Below, piece after piece: positions 9,869-24,363 of a stretch of 64,000 bases of DNA. Position 1 is the stretch's first letter. Every line of letters starts with the position of its first letter. A program made the position numbers and the translations under genes. The notes beneath the pieces are model-generated. The model was not told the DNA's origin, made no database searches, and worked only from the letters and a program-made list of their open reading frames with translations. The stretch is from Onchidella celtica. Its lineage: Eukaryota; Mollusca; Gastropoda; Systellommatophora; Onchidiidae. The stretch lies in assembly GCA_963931925.1 (NCBI GenBank), contig OZ007569.1:21031982-21095981 (forward strand), read 5' to 3'.

Positions 9869-12800
9869 GTAAGATTTCCATTTTTTCTGCTTAGTCTTGC
9901 CACACTATACATCAAAGTGTACTATACCATAGATGTTTGGTTTTGTAATTCTTACCTCATCGTGAATGCAGGATTCAGGCCTGTCTGAAGAATTAAGTTT
10001 CTGATGCATTGATGTTGTACTATTTTAGAATAAAGAAATATGTCAAAGATTGAGACAAATGCTTTTTAGATTTCATGAATCAGTAAAACTAGGGTATTAA
10101 AAAATTGGCTTCAAAGAATTTAGCTAGAATCGAAGATAATGTGACCAAAGCAAAGGGATATGGATAATTTTTTTTTTTGTGATCAAAAAAGTTTGTTTTT
10201 CTTAACTGCCAAATGCATCAATTTGGTTATAGACCATGAAGTAAAAACAGGTATGAAGAAAAGCACACACTATGTAATCAGTAAATTAAAGTATGATATC
10301 ATTAAACAGCTGGGGTTGGGGGGCATTTTCAATGTTCATAGGGGGGGCATTTAGCAATATTTCAGACAGGTCCAGGAGAAAAAAAATTAAAGAAAATGAG
10401 GAATCCACTTGTGCATCGATGGTTAAGAGAAAATTTTCAGTTATCGGCAGATGTTTTATGTTTTGCCAGTGTAAGCTGGCATGTTGGATTCTGCAGGTTG
10501 CTTGCTTTGAATTATACAGTGTAACTGCTTGAGGACAGAGAATACTATTTTACGGTGCATATACCGTAGTTCAGTATAACTTTTATTAGTCTTGTTCTTG
10601 ACAACAGAGCATACCTGTTGAAGAGAATATCAGATAACCCTTAGCATTGTACAGTATGGTGTCTCCAGTGATTCTGTTGGTAATTAATAAAACTATTTTA
10701 TTTTAATTACTAAGAAAGCATTTTGTAGCAACAAATCGTTTAGCCAGCTTGTCTCATTGGCATCTCATTCCACACCACAAACCGCTCCACCTCAGCCAAC
10801 CTCTACTACCACAGTGATATGGAAAGAAAGTGAAAATGCGGGGGTGAATGTAAAGTTGTAACAATGTGCACTCCTGTCTAGTGAAGGTATACCTGATTTT
10901 AGTATGTGAAAGTATTAGTAAACTCCGTCACCACCAGACATCACAATGTTTATAATATTCTGTGTGTGCACAATAAGCACTGACTGGCTAAGTGTCTTAG
11001 GGGTATTGATATTTGTGACACTTCCCACATCACATGTCAGTGTGTTAATTTTTAGACTTGTCACAGATGTTTAAATGTGACTGGTAAGCTCATATTCATC
11101 ACCCTTAGAAGTGCACCATTTGCAATAATAATGAGAGTACAAGACATACTTTCTAGCTCATTATATGCATCTAAAATCAAAACAAATACAGTTGCCAATT
11201 TGTTAGAAGTGTATCAGTTAGCAAATACAGAGAGAGAAATGAAGCATTGTAGCAGAGTAATATTTTTGGCTGATAATACAACTCAGTAGGGCCAGTTACC
11301 ATCTCAGTGTTCCTTATAGAATACTGACAAACATCAGAGAAATTGGCTGGCAGCTGGACAGGCTAAAGGAAACAAGATGGGCTGCAGTATTGGACCATCC
11401 ATTTTGCAGTGCAAAAGATTTAGGCATGTTGCTGTTGTTATCTTTGTCTCCCATTCTCCCATTTCTCATTGTTTATTGAGGCCATACCAAGGAAGCGCTT
11501 TCTGCCCCCTATGGATCCCAATCCCATGTGATAAATGCCATTCATGCAAATGAACTGGAATTTGTAACAAGATTTGAATACTGACATTCACATTTTCAAT
11601 CTGATCTGTTTTGAGGCACCATTCTGCCTCCCCAGAACTTTGTTGCATTTTGATGTATTTCACTTGGGGCAGCGCTTTTAATTTATGTTGCATTTTTATT
11701 GTATTCGTTAGACTTTCATTATGAGCGAAGTTCATGTATTTTTGCAGCTACACAGACTTTGATAGTAAAAAATTTAGGGCACAGAGTAGGTGTAAAGCAG
11801 CCTGTATATAAAGCCTGTTTAGTTTCGCAGTCAGAGTTTTCTAGTCTCTGGCTATTCCATATCCGCACACTTGCACATTAGTCATCATTAATCATTTAAT
11901 GTCATCAGTTGAACATTTCCCTGTTGATTGTTGTTATGTTTGCCTCAGCTAATTGCCATGAGCAGTCAAATCTGAACCCCAACTGACACCCCACATCCAT
12001 GGGTGAAAGTTTGCCGGAGGTGCCGGAAAAATTGGGGCCGTCGGGCCTCATGCCGGAAATCGTCCGGGAAAGCTTGTTGTTATGTGTGTTACACTTCTTG
12101 TGTTTGTGGCATTGATCCGTGGGATTTTGTGTGGCAGAAAAAATGTTGCAGGAAATTTTGAGTTGGCTAACTTTCACCCATGCCCACATCATGGTATTGG
12201 GAGTCTCCTAATTTCTGTTCAACTGTCCAAAAACCAACTTCTGATCGTGGAGTAATCTTCTTGTCATAATAATGTATGGTTTTCCTGTCTTTTATATATG
12301 CATTTCCTTTTTTCTTTTCATCATGGATGGGGGCCTTTGACAATGGGGGAAACTTTTCTTTGGGATCTTATGTTCTAGAAAGAAAAGTAATGCAATAGGT
12401 CTCATTATTTATTTAACATTTGCATAAATGGAGAGTGGAATAGTTCAGTTAACTAAAGTATCTGCACCCAAAAGACATTAGAAATGAAAGAACACTTGCT
12501 GCTCCCTATTACTTGCCCTTCCCCTTGTGTCTTTTGATGTTGCATATAGAAGTTACAGATTTCAGCCCTTAGAATTTTGTACAGAGGTATGGTTGTCTGT
12601 ACGTTTGGTTATGTAATTGACAGCAAGATGGACAATATTTTTTAGCAAAACAAACCCTTTGCTGTTATTTCTTTGTCCTGTTCAAACAAAGTATGTTTGC
12701 TAGGCTCTTTTACATGACGAGCCGTACTCAGCTAGATTGAGTCAATGGTACCTTACAAAACCCCATCGATAGGCTTTCTGATTACTGTGGATTACCCTTT

Positions 12801-15800
12801 GGTCTGTCAGAAATGGCTTCAAAACACATGGAAATTGTTATATTTAATGGCTTGATGTGCTTTTTTAGTACGAGCAGAACATAGCCTGAAGCATTTTGGC
12901 TTTCTGGCAAATTGTGTCAAAACAGTGGAAGTCTTTCATGAACTTATCAAAAAAGTTTGGGATCCTGTGTGAGAAAGTGACTTTTCCTTTTTTTTATTTG
13001 CTAGGCAAGGGTACAGTGAATTGATTAAAAAGAAAAAAGGAAATGTTTGTCATTGAATTGAATGATCAGTTTGCTAGAGAGATGCAATAATTATGCAGTT
13101 TTGTTACTAGTGCAGTCACAGATTATGCATTTCGCACTGCCCATTGAACAGTGACCAGATAAGGGAAAGAGATGGGGTGAAATACATGAAACATCACAGT
13201 GAGCAGTGGTTGTTAGTTTTCTCCTTGGTTACCTCCACCCCCTATAGTGGCCAGCACCATCCACAACCAAAGACTACAGAGGTTTTGCAACAACTAAACC
13301 AAAACAGCACAACAGTGCGCTACAGGTCAAGGAGGCAATATCTCTGCACGTGAAATTCCTACCCATTAGTTGGATGGGGGGAGGGGGGGGGGGGTCTTTC
13401 CAGAACAGTTCTCGGTTTCATTCTTCACTCTCTCTGTCTGTCTCTCGCTTTCTCCTCCTCCCCCCCCCCCCCTTTTTTTTTTCTTTTTTTGCTTTGGTAT
13501 TCCAAGACGGCTAAAGATGTGTCATTCGAACTAACTCTTGGTTACAGTGACAGAAGGGGTTAATTTTATAGAATCAAAGCCATTAGCATCAGATGTCTTT
13601 CCACATCAAACGTGCTCAGATTTTCTCGAGAGTGAGTGTGTATGATGAAGTTCTGAATTCTAGTTTACATATTTAGCTACAATTAATCAGTGCATGCTGA
13701 TTACCAAATCTGCCATTGGGGACGGAGAGGCGGGGAGATTTGGACAGCCAGATGTTGGAAATTTAACCAGTGTTCCACTCACCCCTCGTCAGCTGTATGA
13801 AACGGTCGTTTATGAGCTCAGCCAGAATTTCGGCAGATGTGTTGCTAGGTAACCCACGCCACACCAGCGTCCCCATGGTAACAGGCGGGCTAGCGTCAAG
13901 TAATGCCAGTCCGTCTCTCCCCACCCCAGTTCCTTATTTAAATACTCCCACCCCCGATTTCTGTCTGCCACGTCTTCTCAGCCCGCTTTTCGTGAGCACC
14001 AGCGGGCCCCAGAGACAGGGCTCGCCAACCCAGGGTAATGATTTAAATTTTGCCCAAATAGACCGGGGCTATAGCTTGATGCCCTTGCTATGCGTTGCCT
14101 TGGTTACTACTCATCTATTCCTCTTTCTTCTCTCACTCGCCCTTCCCCCCTCTATCTCTCTGTTTTCCATAATCCTTCCAACACACGCTCATTTCCACGC
14201 ATTTTTTTTTTACTTTGTCGCCAAGTATCCTCGCTGTCACATCCTCGGTTTATCTAGAAACGAGTTTCTTCTCTTTTCTGTCTGTGGTATTTCGTCATTT
14301 TACCACAATCTTCGTCGAAATGACACTTTGGGACCGGCCGCCTCCCTCGCTTTGATGCAGCGGTGATTGTTTTGGGAACATTCAAGGGCCAGTGAGTGTC
14401 TTGATGAGGTGCAACAGAAACTGGAACTGGAACTGATTTGTTGCCCTGTGTTGGCAACTTTCTGACCACTGACTCCATGAACGGTGCTTTCTTTAGTCAT
14501 TTAATTTTTTGGTCATTTGACTGCAGGGGAACTGGTAATGTGACCACAGGGTTGGGGATGGAGGATCTTCCTTTGTGTAATACAACAGGTTAAGTAGAGG
14601 GGGCACGGATTAAACTTTGGTCCCAAACGCATTTGATTTGTTGTGGTGGAACTTTGCAAGGGTCCACATTTGATTTTATATCTGACAGTGAGTTTATATG
14701 CGCTTTTTTCTTTTTTTTCACGACGTTTGAGGTGAGACTTCGGATATTGGATTGATAATGGAACACAGAGGAAGAGAGTGGACGTAACAAACAAAAGAAA
14801 GCAATAATTTGTACCTTAAAAGGAGCACCCTTTGTTTTCTTACTTCACCCATAACTTGACACGGTCTTACGCGCTCTAACTCATTAATATTTACCCAGAT
14901 CTGTTGGTCAGTTCAGAGTTGTTAGAGGAGTCGGGGAAAAGGGGTTGGGGGTGGGCATAAAAAGAAATATTCATGCCGAAGACAAAATGATGGGCGGAAA
15001 GCCGTATACTCAACAGTTGCATTGACACTTCTAGCAAGTCTTCCACCGTGCTCGGACGCCCTTGTGCCATCATGGTGGTGGGGATTCGTTTACGCGTAAC
15101 TATGGAGACATGTCGAGCATTGTCATTGTGACTCGCCAAGTAGACCGAGGTCTCTATTTCATATGAACCGCTCACTGATTGTTCCTTCGAAGTACCACCT
15201 AACTACAGGGGATGGTTTAGCATAGTTACAGAAGACAGCGATGATGAGAGCGAACTACATTTCGTTTGACCATTGTGCTCGGATATTACGTTTTCTCCCG
15301 TGTTTACACTTGGGCGGTTCCAGTATTTCACAAATTTCCTATGCATGACAGTGACATATAACAATGGTAAGGTTTCTTCTCGGCATTTGTTTGCGTCGCG
15401 ACAGTCGTGGGCCATGGGAAGATTTGTTTTGACTCGTGGCAAAACTGGGCCAAATGGTTAATCTTGAACCACTGACTCATGTTTTATACTGGTACTCAGT
15501 GACTCATGTGCGTTTCTAGAATGTCAAGTCTGACTTCAAATCGAAGTTGTTAAGAGCCTAGATGAGTTGCTCGTCATTTCATTTTTTCCATGTGGGAAAT
15601 GGGGACCAATAAAAAAAACCTGGGTTCCTTTGCTGTCAGATTCTAAGTACACGTACTTTGGTCTTCTTTAAGAAAAAAAAAATTCGAGACATCGATGGAA
15701 TGGCAACTCAGCGACTCCGATGGAACAGCAACTCAGAAATTGTAATAGCAGAGTATAAGAGAATGTGCCAGATAATATGTGCATAATGTGTACATTGTTG

Positions 15801-18800
15801 GAAATCCAGCCATCAGGCTTGCAACTCTTCAGCTGTAGATGGTCAGGATATCAGGCTGCACACTCGACGTAGGCTTTACTGACCCAGGTCTGCCGTCTTT
15901 GAAAGGTCATAAAAGGCGATCATGGAGTCAAAGGAAGAGTTGTTTTCTTTTCCTCTGTGCATTGTAAACGCATGTCATTGTTTTTCCTGCACGCAGCACG
16001 TTTACCTTGTCCTATGTACCAAATGTCGCCTCGAGTTAAGCCAGAATGACTAACTTGCTATAACCGAGCAATAATGAACTTCAGGAATCAACGATGTTGT
16101 TACTGTTAAGGAAAAAAATAAAAAAAACAAATTTTAATCACCTATGTATCACATCACTACTTAATGGATGAGGAAGGTAGTAACAGAAAATGGAAGCAGT
16201 CACGTAGTTCGAGTGTTGGTCGAGTATTCAAAGTTTGTGCATTCCATGAAGGGCCGGCTTTGTGTCAATACTGCTTTAACTGTCGTCAAGATAAAATTGG
16301 GGGACGAAATGAAGGATCCCAGTCAATTTATTTGTGCTTTGATTTCAACGTTTCCTCTTCCCCACACCCCCTCCCCCAACGGAAAAATGGAACAAACAAA
16401 ATGTCTGAGGAAAAGGAAAAAATACTGCGGGGGGGGGGGGGGCGTGAACCGATGCAATCGTACATGTATTAAATTGCAACGGTATTTCTTGTTGAAAACA
16501 AAATCCCGGCAGTGGCAGTTTATACCAAACAACACAATTAAAATTTAAAAAAAAACAGAGGTTAGTTAAACTTGACAAGGAGGACAGGATTTAATGAAGC
16601 ATGTAGGCTGAATGACCTACATTCATTCTTAATACAGTGTATCTTTGATGGGCACAGAGAAATTTGTTTTTCATTCTTTAAACCTTACGCTTTCTTCTTG
16701 TAATAGAGCTGTATGAGGTACAATATAAATTTTCTCCATATTTTGCTGCCACTTTCCTACTTCTAATTTTGTCACGGGTTTCTCATTACATGTAGGCTAG
16801 CTGTGAAGTGTCCAATGTTTACTGTACACGCCTGTATAGATAATAACATGGTGGTACAGCTGGTAATTTAGGGGCTACGGAGAACACCACAGACTGCCCA
16901 CCACATAGGGATGGACCGGACGGGAAGATGACCACGGGAGGGGGGAGTCCAAGTGACCTGCTGGGCAGTGACGGTGGGTGTGGTGGGACAGAGATCGAGA
17001 GAGAGTACAGTCGTTGTATGCTTTTGTACAATCATGTATCCTTGAACCGGACAGAGAGTTGATCGCATTGTATGCAAAGACTGATAACAGGGAAAAGAAG
17101 AAAGGAAATGGTAGAAGGCGAGTGATAAGGAAACAAACTGTAGGTTTGTCTTTCTTTCTGGCGACCGGTACTTTTATTGGCGAAAAGGGGGTCGTGTCTG
17201 TGAAGGGGCAGATGACTGAAAGATAGAAAACAAAACACAGACCTGTAGTGTTTTATGTCAATCCCAGTGTTCACATCTGTTTTGGATACTGCCAATAAAT
17301 GGGACAGCGGGGAACGAGACAAGTGTAAATGGGAACTAGGACGAATATCTTAATTAACTGAAACCTTTAGCATCAAGGTCTAGGTTGGAGAGGCATGTAA
17401 TGCCACAGTATTTCATTACATATGCGCGGTCTTGATGACAAAACGGAAAGCTTGAAGCTGGGCTGGGAAGAGGACGGGGGGGGGGGGGGGGAGACAGAAA
17501 ACCCAAACCGTTTATCAGCGCTTACCACAAGAAGACTAAGGTGAACGTGCATTAGGCGCCTGGGGCAAAAACAGTGGTGGATGGAATTGATGGGAAAGAA
17601 ATTGCCATGCGAATATAATTTTATTTGTATCGACTGTTTGAGAGACAGAGGGGGGTGCTGTTGATCGGTTCGGTTCAGATTTGGTGAAATGGGATTTGGG
17701 GATTAGAAAGCGGATGCAGTCAATAGCGAGGGTAGCCAGCTGCCGCTTCACGTTGCCATGGTGACGCGAGTGGGCTCCCGTCTTCTTTCTGCTTTTTCTG
17801 TTCTCTAGCGTTGTCTGATCTTCTTTAGCTTCGCGGTGTGCTGGGCGGAGCAATATGAAGTTTGAAACGCCTTTGTCCGCGGTGCAATGGTAGAAACATT
17901 TCAAGTTGGGCCCGCTGGGCAGATGCGTTCACAGACAAGTCGATCGTAGTTAAGTAGCAGTGAGATTCTGGCAGTGCAGCCCTTTAGCAGCGTTGCAGTT
18001 GATGATAATGACGGCAACCAGCCATTGTAATTGTGATGAAGGCGTTGTCAATGGAACAATTCTAGATCGTTTATGCATTGAAAATGACTTAAACTTTAAA
18101 GTTCCTGAGATTATGTGCTCAGGTACCTTGCGGTTGATTTCAAGAGATAGGAAGAGTCATTAATTCTAAATAATTATTAATATTTTCATGTAGGCCCACG
18201 TTAGACAACAAATTATGAATAAGCTTGGGGTGGGTAATGATTTGCCGAGACAACTGCCGAGGGCGTCCTGACACACTCACTGTACAGGCTGGTACCGCCG
18301 CAGCTATATCATTTACTACGGTACTGGGAAATGTTGATCGGCGTTTAACTTTGTATTCTATACAAGCACGCGACAGATAGACCTTCTGCGGTTTTCTGCA
18401 GACAGGGCCTGACTGGCGGGCGGACAGTGATCTGATACACCCAGGGCAACCCTCTTTGACCCAGGGCGAGAGAACCCTAGATGTCGATTTAATTGTAGTG
18501 TTGTTTGCAACTCACTGCGTTTTCTTATTATTCCTGCCACCTCTTCCTTTGTGCCGAGCATGATTTGTATCCACCTTTACATTGGTATCATACTACACTC
18601 GGTACGGCACGGTCAGCTTCTAGCAGACAAGATGTGCATACCATAATTTCCTGTGTTTTCATTCATTGTAAATCCGGGAAGACCCTATCATACTAAGCCC
18701 GGTCAGACACAGCCAGCTTTTGCCATTATTTCTTGGTTGTATGTTTTGCTGGGTGCAACTGGCCACGACGTTCCGGGGTTAGTATGATACCCCCTTTACA

Positions 18801-21800
18801 CACTCGCCATAGTGCCGTGATGTCTTTACGTGACTTTGTTTTCATAAGTTACTTAATAACCTTATTAGTGCGTGCATCTACATTGACATTAAATTGAGGA
18901 AATAGTAGTCGAGTACAAGGAACCGTGGCTGCGTTTCATTGGGTTTGGCAGGGGAGAAAAAGGAAAAGAAAGAAATGACATTGATACTGAAAGACATAGG
19001 AAACAGACCTTGACCAAATCAGGAATCTTGCGATGATCATATTGTATATCCTCTCTGTTCTCTCTCTCTCTCACCAAGGGGGGGGGGGGGGGAGAAGATG
19101 GAGATTTCACAACTGTGAACGAAACATCATATTAATACTGAAGTCACATTGTCTCTCAGTGCCCATTCCTCACCCGCCCTTCCTCATCTTCTCTATCCCT
19201 TCGGCTCGGGGTGGGGTGGATGGGATTAAAATAATAGATGATGGACAGATGGGGTATTTATGAAAGAATAATTGGGGGGCTGTATAGTGAAACCAGCAGA
19301 CGGACTGACATATGCACACACACACAGATATGTTCCAAAACAACCCACTCACCCCTCGCTATGGTGTCCCCCGCTCATTGTTCGGGTTTGTTGTTTTTAG
19401 ATATCGTTATTGGATTTGTGAATCTCCGTATGCCGGCTGATCGCTTTGTTCCTATTATTTTTGGTGTGCGCCTCTCTTTTGCCATTCCCATTGTGTCTAT
19501 GTGCTGTGTGTGTGTGTGTCTGATTGATATTATCCATCCCCTCCCGTATGCAGATCCGAGATCGATTGTAATCATGACTAGGCACAGAATATCAAATCCC
19601 TATGGTGTGTTTCTTTCTCTTCCTTTCCCCCGTCACTTACTTTTTTCACCCCCACTTTTTTTTTTGTCTCCTTTCTCTCCCTCTCTATCTTGACACTTCC
19701 TCTTTCCATCCCTCCTACTCCTCTCCGTCTGTCTGTCTCTTTCTCCTGTCCCTGCTCAGTCTACGCCCCATGTTTCAAGTATTTTGCTTTTCTTGCTTTT
19801 GTCCACTTTGTCACTGCTGCAGCTTCTACGTCTTTTTGTGGTGGTGGAGTAGCACAAGTAGTGTGTGCGACTTACGACCTGGTGGCCGTGGAATGCATTC
19901 GTCTCACACCAGTTACTGTGAAGACCTGAAACACAACTTTCACTGCAGTTGGTGTTTTTTATCTGAATGCTGCGCTGTTGGTTTGTCATAACCGGCGCTG
20001 TCGTCGGCTTGCGAGAGCAACAGGTTGTGTGTGTGGTAGGCCAGTCAGCTTGGCAAACCAAACGCTTAAATCTCCGATTTAGGTCGCTGACCTCTGAACT
20101 TTATCCGTCCCACTTTGCACACAGGAGGCTTGTATACGGTTGTCTTAGCAACGACTGAAGCCAGCGTTTTGATTGGCCGTCCGATACGAGCATGTGGGAT
20201 GCGGAAGACGAAAAGCACATCATTTTGCGACTGTTGTTACGGTGTCTTCTATAGCTGTGTTCGCCGCCCTCTAAAGGTGTTTCCGTGTAGTTGAAAAATG
20301 ATGGTATTTTCCCCTACCGCGCTTATTCCATCTCAGTTTGTTTAACGACATATCTGTTGTTTGGAATGTTAAGAAAAATGTAGTCGTCTTCAGAAGCCTT
20401 GACAATGGTCATGAATTGACTTACCATAATCGCAACGTGCTTTAAAAGTTGGAAGCTTCCCCGTTGACATTTGTAAGTGTCTTCTTCAATATAATATTAT
20501 CAGCCACTCTGAATCCACCATTATTTGTATGAATGAAAAGAGGGCAGTCACATGGAATGGATAATTAAGCAGAACAGTGAATGTATGTGTAAAAAGGGAA
20601 ACTGTTTTGTGCAGAACTTGTCATCTGTCAAAGACTGTACCCTTTGTGGTTGATGTGGAAAGACAGAATGGTTTTTCTGGGTTCATTTATATTTCCTATT
20701 TAAAGAAAGAAGTGTTGTAACTCCTACAAGCAAGGGTAAAACGGGCCATAGCAACCAAGCCATAGTTATAACAAGACAAAACACACTTTTCCTTTATATC
20801 TATCTTTCTCCCTGGCACACAAATACAGAGAGAGAGAGAGAGAGAGAACGAACATGTATTCATTTTGTTTCAGTGCTATTTCTACCAGAAACTGACGACA
20901 TACTGTTTATTACCATAGAAGTAGAAGCCTTGTTGGGGCACTTTCATTTATTAATGCTGTCTTATTCATTAAGGTGTTCAGAAAGGCTGACAGTCCTGAA
21001 TTAATACATGTAATAGCTGTTAGGGGGGCTGTCGACCTGTAAACTGGAGAGTCTGTGTGTCTGTTAGAATTTGAGAGCCAGCTGAGCATAGATCAGTGAA
21101 GCTGATTTTTCAGGTTTCCATTTAGGGACTGTTCATATCTGTTTAGCTAACAGTGGTTGTCAACCAGTAGACTGGAAAGGCTATGTGCCTGTTACAACTT
21201 AAGAACCACTGAGCATAGATCAATGAAGCTGATCTTTCAGGTATCCTTTCAGAGTCTGTTTAAATCGTTAAAAAAGCAAAACAGACAGACCCTCAAACAA
21301 TTACCCACATTTGGGAAGGCTTGTTGCACATTGATTTTTAAAGTTTGACGATCAGCATCTAAATTGAATGGCTGGCAGTGCACATTGCTGTTGTTACTGT
21401 TGCCATAACACTGGTTCTGGCCCATCAGGCAGCCTGTTCACTGATAATTTTTAATCCATAGGTGCAGGCAAAGATAGAGGAAAATGGTGTGAGCAGTTTA
21501 GCTGTCAAATTATACTGGATACTGAGATGAAATGTCTATAATTTTAATCATGTTACCATGTCTGTGATTTTTCGTATTTTAGCAACCCGGTTTTGTTATA
21601 AACTGTATGCGATGCACTATATCTGTTACCAAACATATACTCATGATATACAGGCTTACATGCACAATTCAAGCCATTTCAATGATCAGATGTGGTAATA
21701 CTACAAAAGGATTATAAGTCCTATTTTCTGTTTATTCAGTGCTGGTAAATGTTGCAATCAGTCCAGATCAGAGATATTTGTGTTGGGGCGGCATGGTATC

Positions 21801-24330
21801 CAAAAGAATGAAAAAAGTTAAGTAAAAAGTTTTCAGTGTGATATGTGCTATTGTTATCAGCTGTACTTTTGTCTGTGGGCAGCCGTGCCTGAAGGAATGC
21901 AGTCCTGGATTTTTAAACAGACCATTTCCCATCAGCACTCTGCGCTGCTTGCAACTTGCCAGATCTGATAGGGGGTGCAGAAGCAATAATTAATAGCATG
22001 ATTGAAACTATCGACTTCACGGTTCCCATTTAATTAAATTTGGCAGTTTGGCCAGCCCTTCACTTGCGGTAAGAATTTTATAGCCTTTTGGTTGAGGGGG
22101 AATTTAGACATTTGTGCTCTTTGTCTCACTTGTAGTTTGTTTCTGGAAACTAAAAGGAGGAATATTCTGCCAATAGACAGAAATGTCCTAAACAGTTTGT
22201 ACATCTTAAATTTGAGTGTCCCTATGGCTCGTTGCCAATAATAGGGTCCTATTCATTGGCATTTCTCTTCAATTTTATCAATTGAATGTGAATCCCTAGA
22301 TAACATTGTAAGTAGTATAGTTCCTTTTTTCATATTTATGTAGTGATGTGAAGCATGTATGTAAATCTCTGGTTGTGCAGGTGCCAGTGCTGCCCTTTTC
22401 TGCTGTTGCTATTAAGTATTTGATATTTACATAGAGATCTTCATCTGGTCTTGTAGGTTTATAAGAGATACCAGGCATCACACTTTTTTTCAGCCTGGCT
22501 TTTAAAAAAATTTTAGTATTAAGTTTCTTACTCTATTTCTTACTCTATATTGGGAACACCCGCATCCATAGACACATACAAAGCCAGTTACTGGTAATCT
22601 GGTTCTCACTTCGATGGTCTCATTAGCTTTATCTATCACATTTCACCAATCTTGGCCAGTGATACAAAAGGAAGGCTGAAAGTTCATCTGTGCTGAACCA
22701 GAGATCTCAGAGTTCAGGGACTGACTGGCCCGTATGGTGGTTCCCATGGCTGTGTTCTGTAATTTACTGTGTAATACTGCAGGAGGTCAGGGTTGCCTGT
22801 TGTTATGTGTAGTCTTCATATACGTGAAGATTTGGAGAAACTGGACATAAATTCTTACCACCAGGCTTAGGTGAAGATATGGCTTTAAGTAATCGACTGT
22901 TTACTTCACTTAGGAAACATGGACTTTCAGATAGAATAGGGAGATAAAATATATTTAATGACATAAACTAACAAGCTGAATTGTTGCGGAATATTGTGAC
23001 CAAATGTGAACTTGTTCTGTGAGAGTTAACGTTTCTGATGACATTGCCAGATTCTCATAGCTGTCTGGGTTAAATAAATGAGACAATGAACAGGGCTGTG
23101 TGAGCCTGTGTGAAATTTATGGTATTACTGTTGTGGTAGTCCTCTGAAAGCTGAACTAAAAGCTTCACGAATGTCCATTTGAATTGGTTATTATGTATAA
23201 ATTTTATGTTCATTCTCAGCATGAAGACATAAATCAGTGCTAGGTGCAAGGTGTCCATTGTTGCTGATTGTTTTCTATTTTCCATGTATTCTGCAGGTTG
23301 CGAGGATACCATTCCCACAATGGTTCCAGTGTGCAAGTTGCCGGAAGAAAGTGATGCTTCCATGAGGGCTCGCCTTTTCACAAGTTTAAGCCAGAGCTTC
23401 CCACACAGCCAGCTCTACAAAGCTCTACATGGAGGGGAGGACATTAACCTCAATGGTGGTGACAACTCAGAGGATGACGATGACAGTCTATATGGTGATC
23501 ACTTATCAAATAGTTGTTTTGCTTCCTTGCGCATGGACCGTCGTGACAGTGATGACTTCGATGATGACTTGCGGTCATTAGAGTGGCTTCAAAATGAAGA
23601 CCTGCTCAAGAACATTGGAGGTGAAAGACTTGATAAGGAAGACGACGACAACGAGGAACAGAAAGAAAATGAAGATATTAAACCAGACATCGATCTTCTC
23701 CAAGCTGCCACAGGACAGCAGCCTCCTCACCTTCCCTATCATCCACAGAAACATGTCAACAGCAAACCTCCCTACTCATTCTCGTGCCTGATCTTCATGG
23801 CAGTTGAAGCATCACCACAGAAACGATTACCAGTAAAGGATATTTACAACTGGATCCTGACGCAGTTTCCATATTTCCAAAATGCCCCCACTGGCTGGAA
23901 GAACTCAGTGCGGCACAATCTTAGCCTTAACAAGTGCTTCAAGAAAGTGGAGAAAGACAAGGGGCAGGTCAGTTGGACATTCTTGTGTTCCTGCATGTTG
24001 TTGTTCCATTGAATGTTGAAGTGAACAGACATGACAAAACTTGTCCTATGTGGGTTTCCTTGATTTGTTCACCTTGTTGCTATACAAGCTGTACTAAAGC
24101 AAGAATTAGCTCTAACTGACAACTGTTGCAGCGTGCAGAGCATTTATAGCTGGAAAGAGCCAGTTTTGCATTTCACCAGGCTAAAAAAAAAAAAATGTAA
24201 AGAAATGTGGAAACTTTACCCAAGGACCACCAGAGTTATAAAGTAAAAGATTCACTCTTCAATTGTCACAAAAACCATTCACAGACATTTTACCATTTTA
24301 GCACCTCTGGTACCTACGCATGCACACGCG

Positions 24331-24363
<33 letters not shown>

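Larger units (their letters stand above)
9869..23296 (+). other. first large intron of FoxN2/3
   Basis: GTAAGA at 9869 to CTGCAG at 23296. Contains the MITE at 11998, X-box-like motifs, G/C runs near 13380, 13460, 16429, 17478 and 19078, a GA repeat near 20827, and a local duplication at 21028. The 13.7-20.3 kb part is richer in GC and CpG than the rest and poorer in recognisable repeats. No coding exon is seen in it; the 198-codon ORF at 13770-14366 looks compositional. Confidence 0.7.

Noticed and set aside
11905..12192. 95-codon minus-strand ORF
   Set aside because: Spans the whole MITE at 11998-12182 and its flank; a chance frame.
13770..14366. 198-codon plus-strand ORF in the first large intron
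   Set aside because: Low-complexity Ser/Pro/Leu content in GC-richer DNA, no domain, no splice context; it overlaps X-box-like motifs.
16819..19700. Dense overlapping short ORFs on both strands
   Set aside because: They follow G/C homopolymers and CT-rich tracts, none shows a domain, and opposite-strand ORFs overlap throughout.
23251..23296. ATG at 23251 as the FoxN2/3 start, giving a longer open frame into the forkhead exon
   Set aside because: The segment is upstream of a consensus 3' splice site at 23295-23296, and the exon joins in phase to the MADS start codon exon at 9856. The upstream residues are unlike FoxN proteins.
23968..24012. Read-through of the forkhead exon into [14 protein letters not shown]
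   Set aside because: GTCAGT at 23968 is a donor; the SIGKGSLW wing is supplied by the next exon in phase 0.
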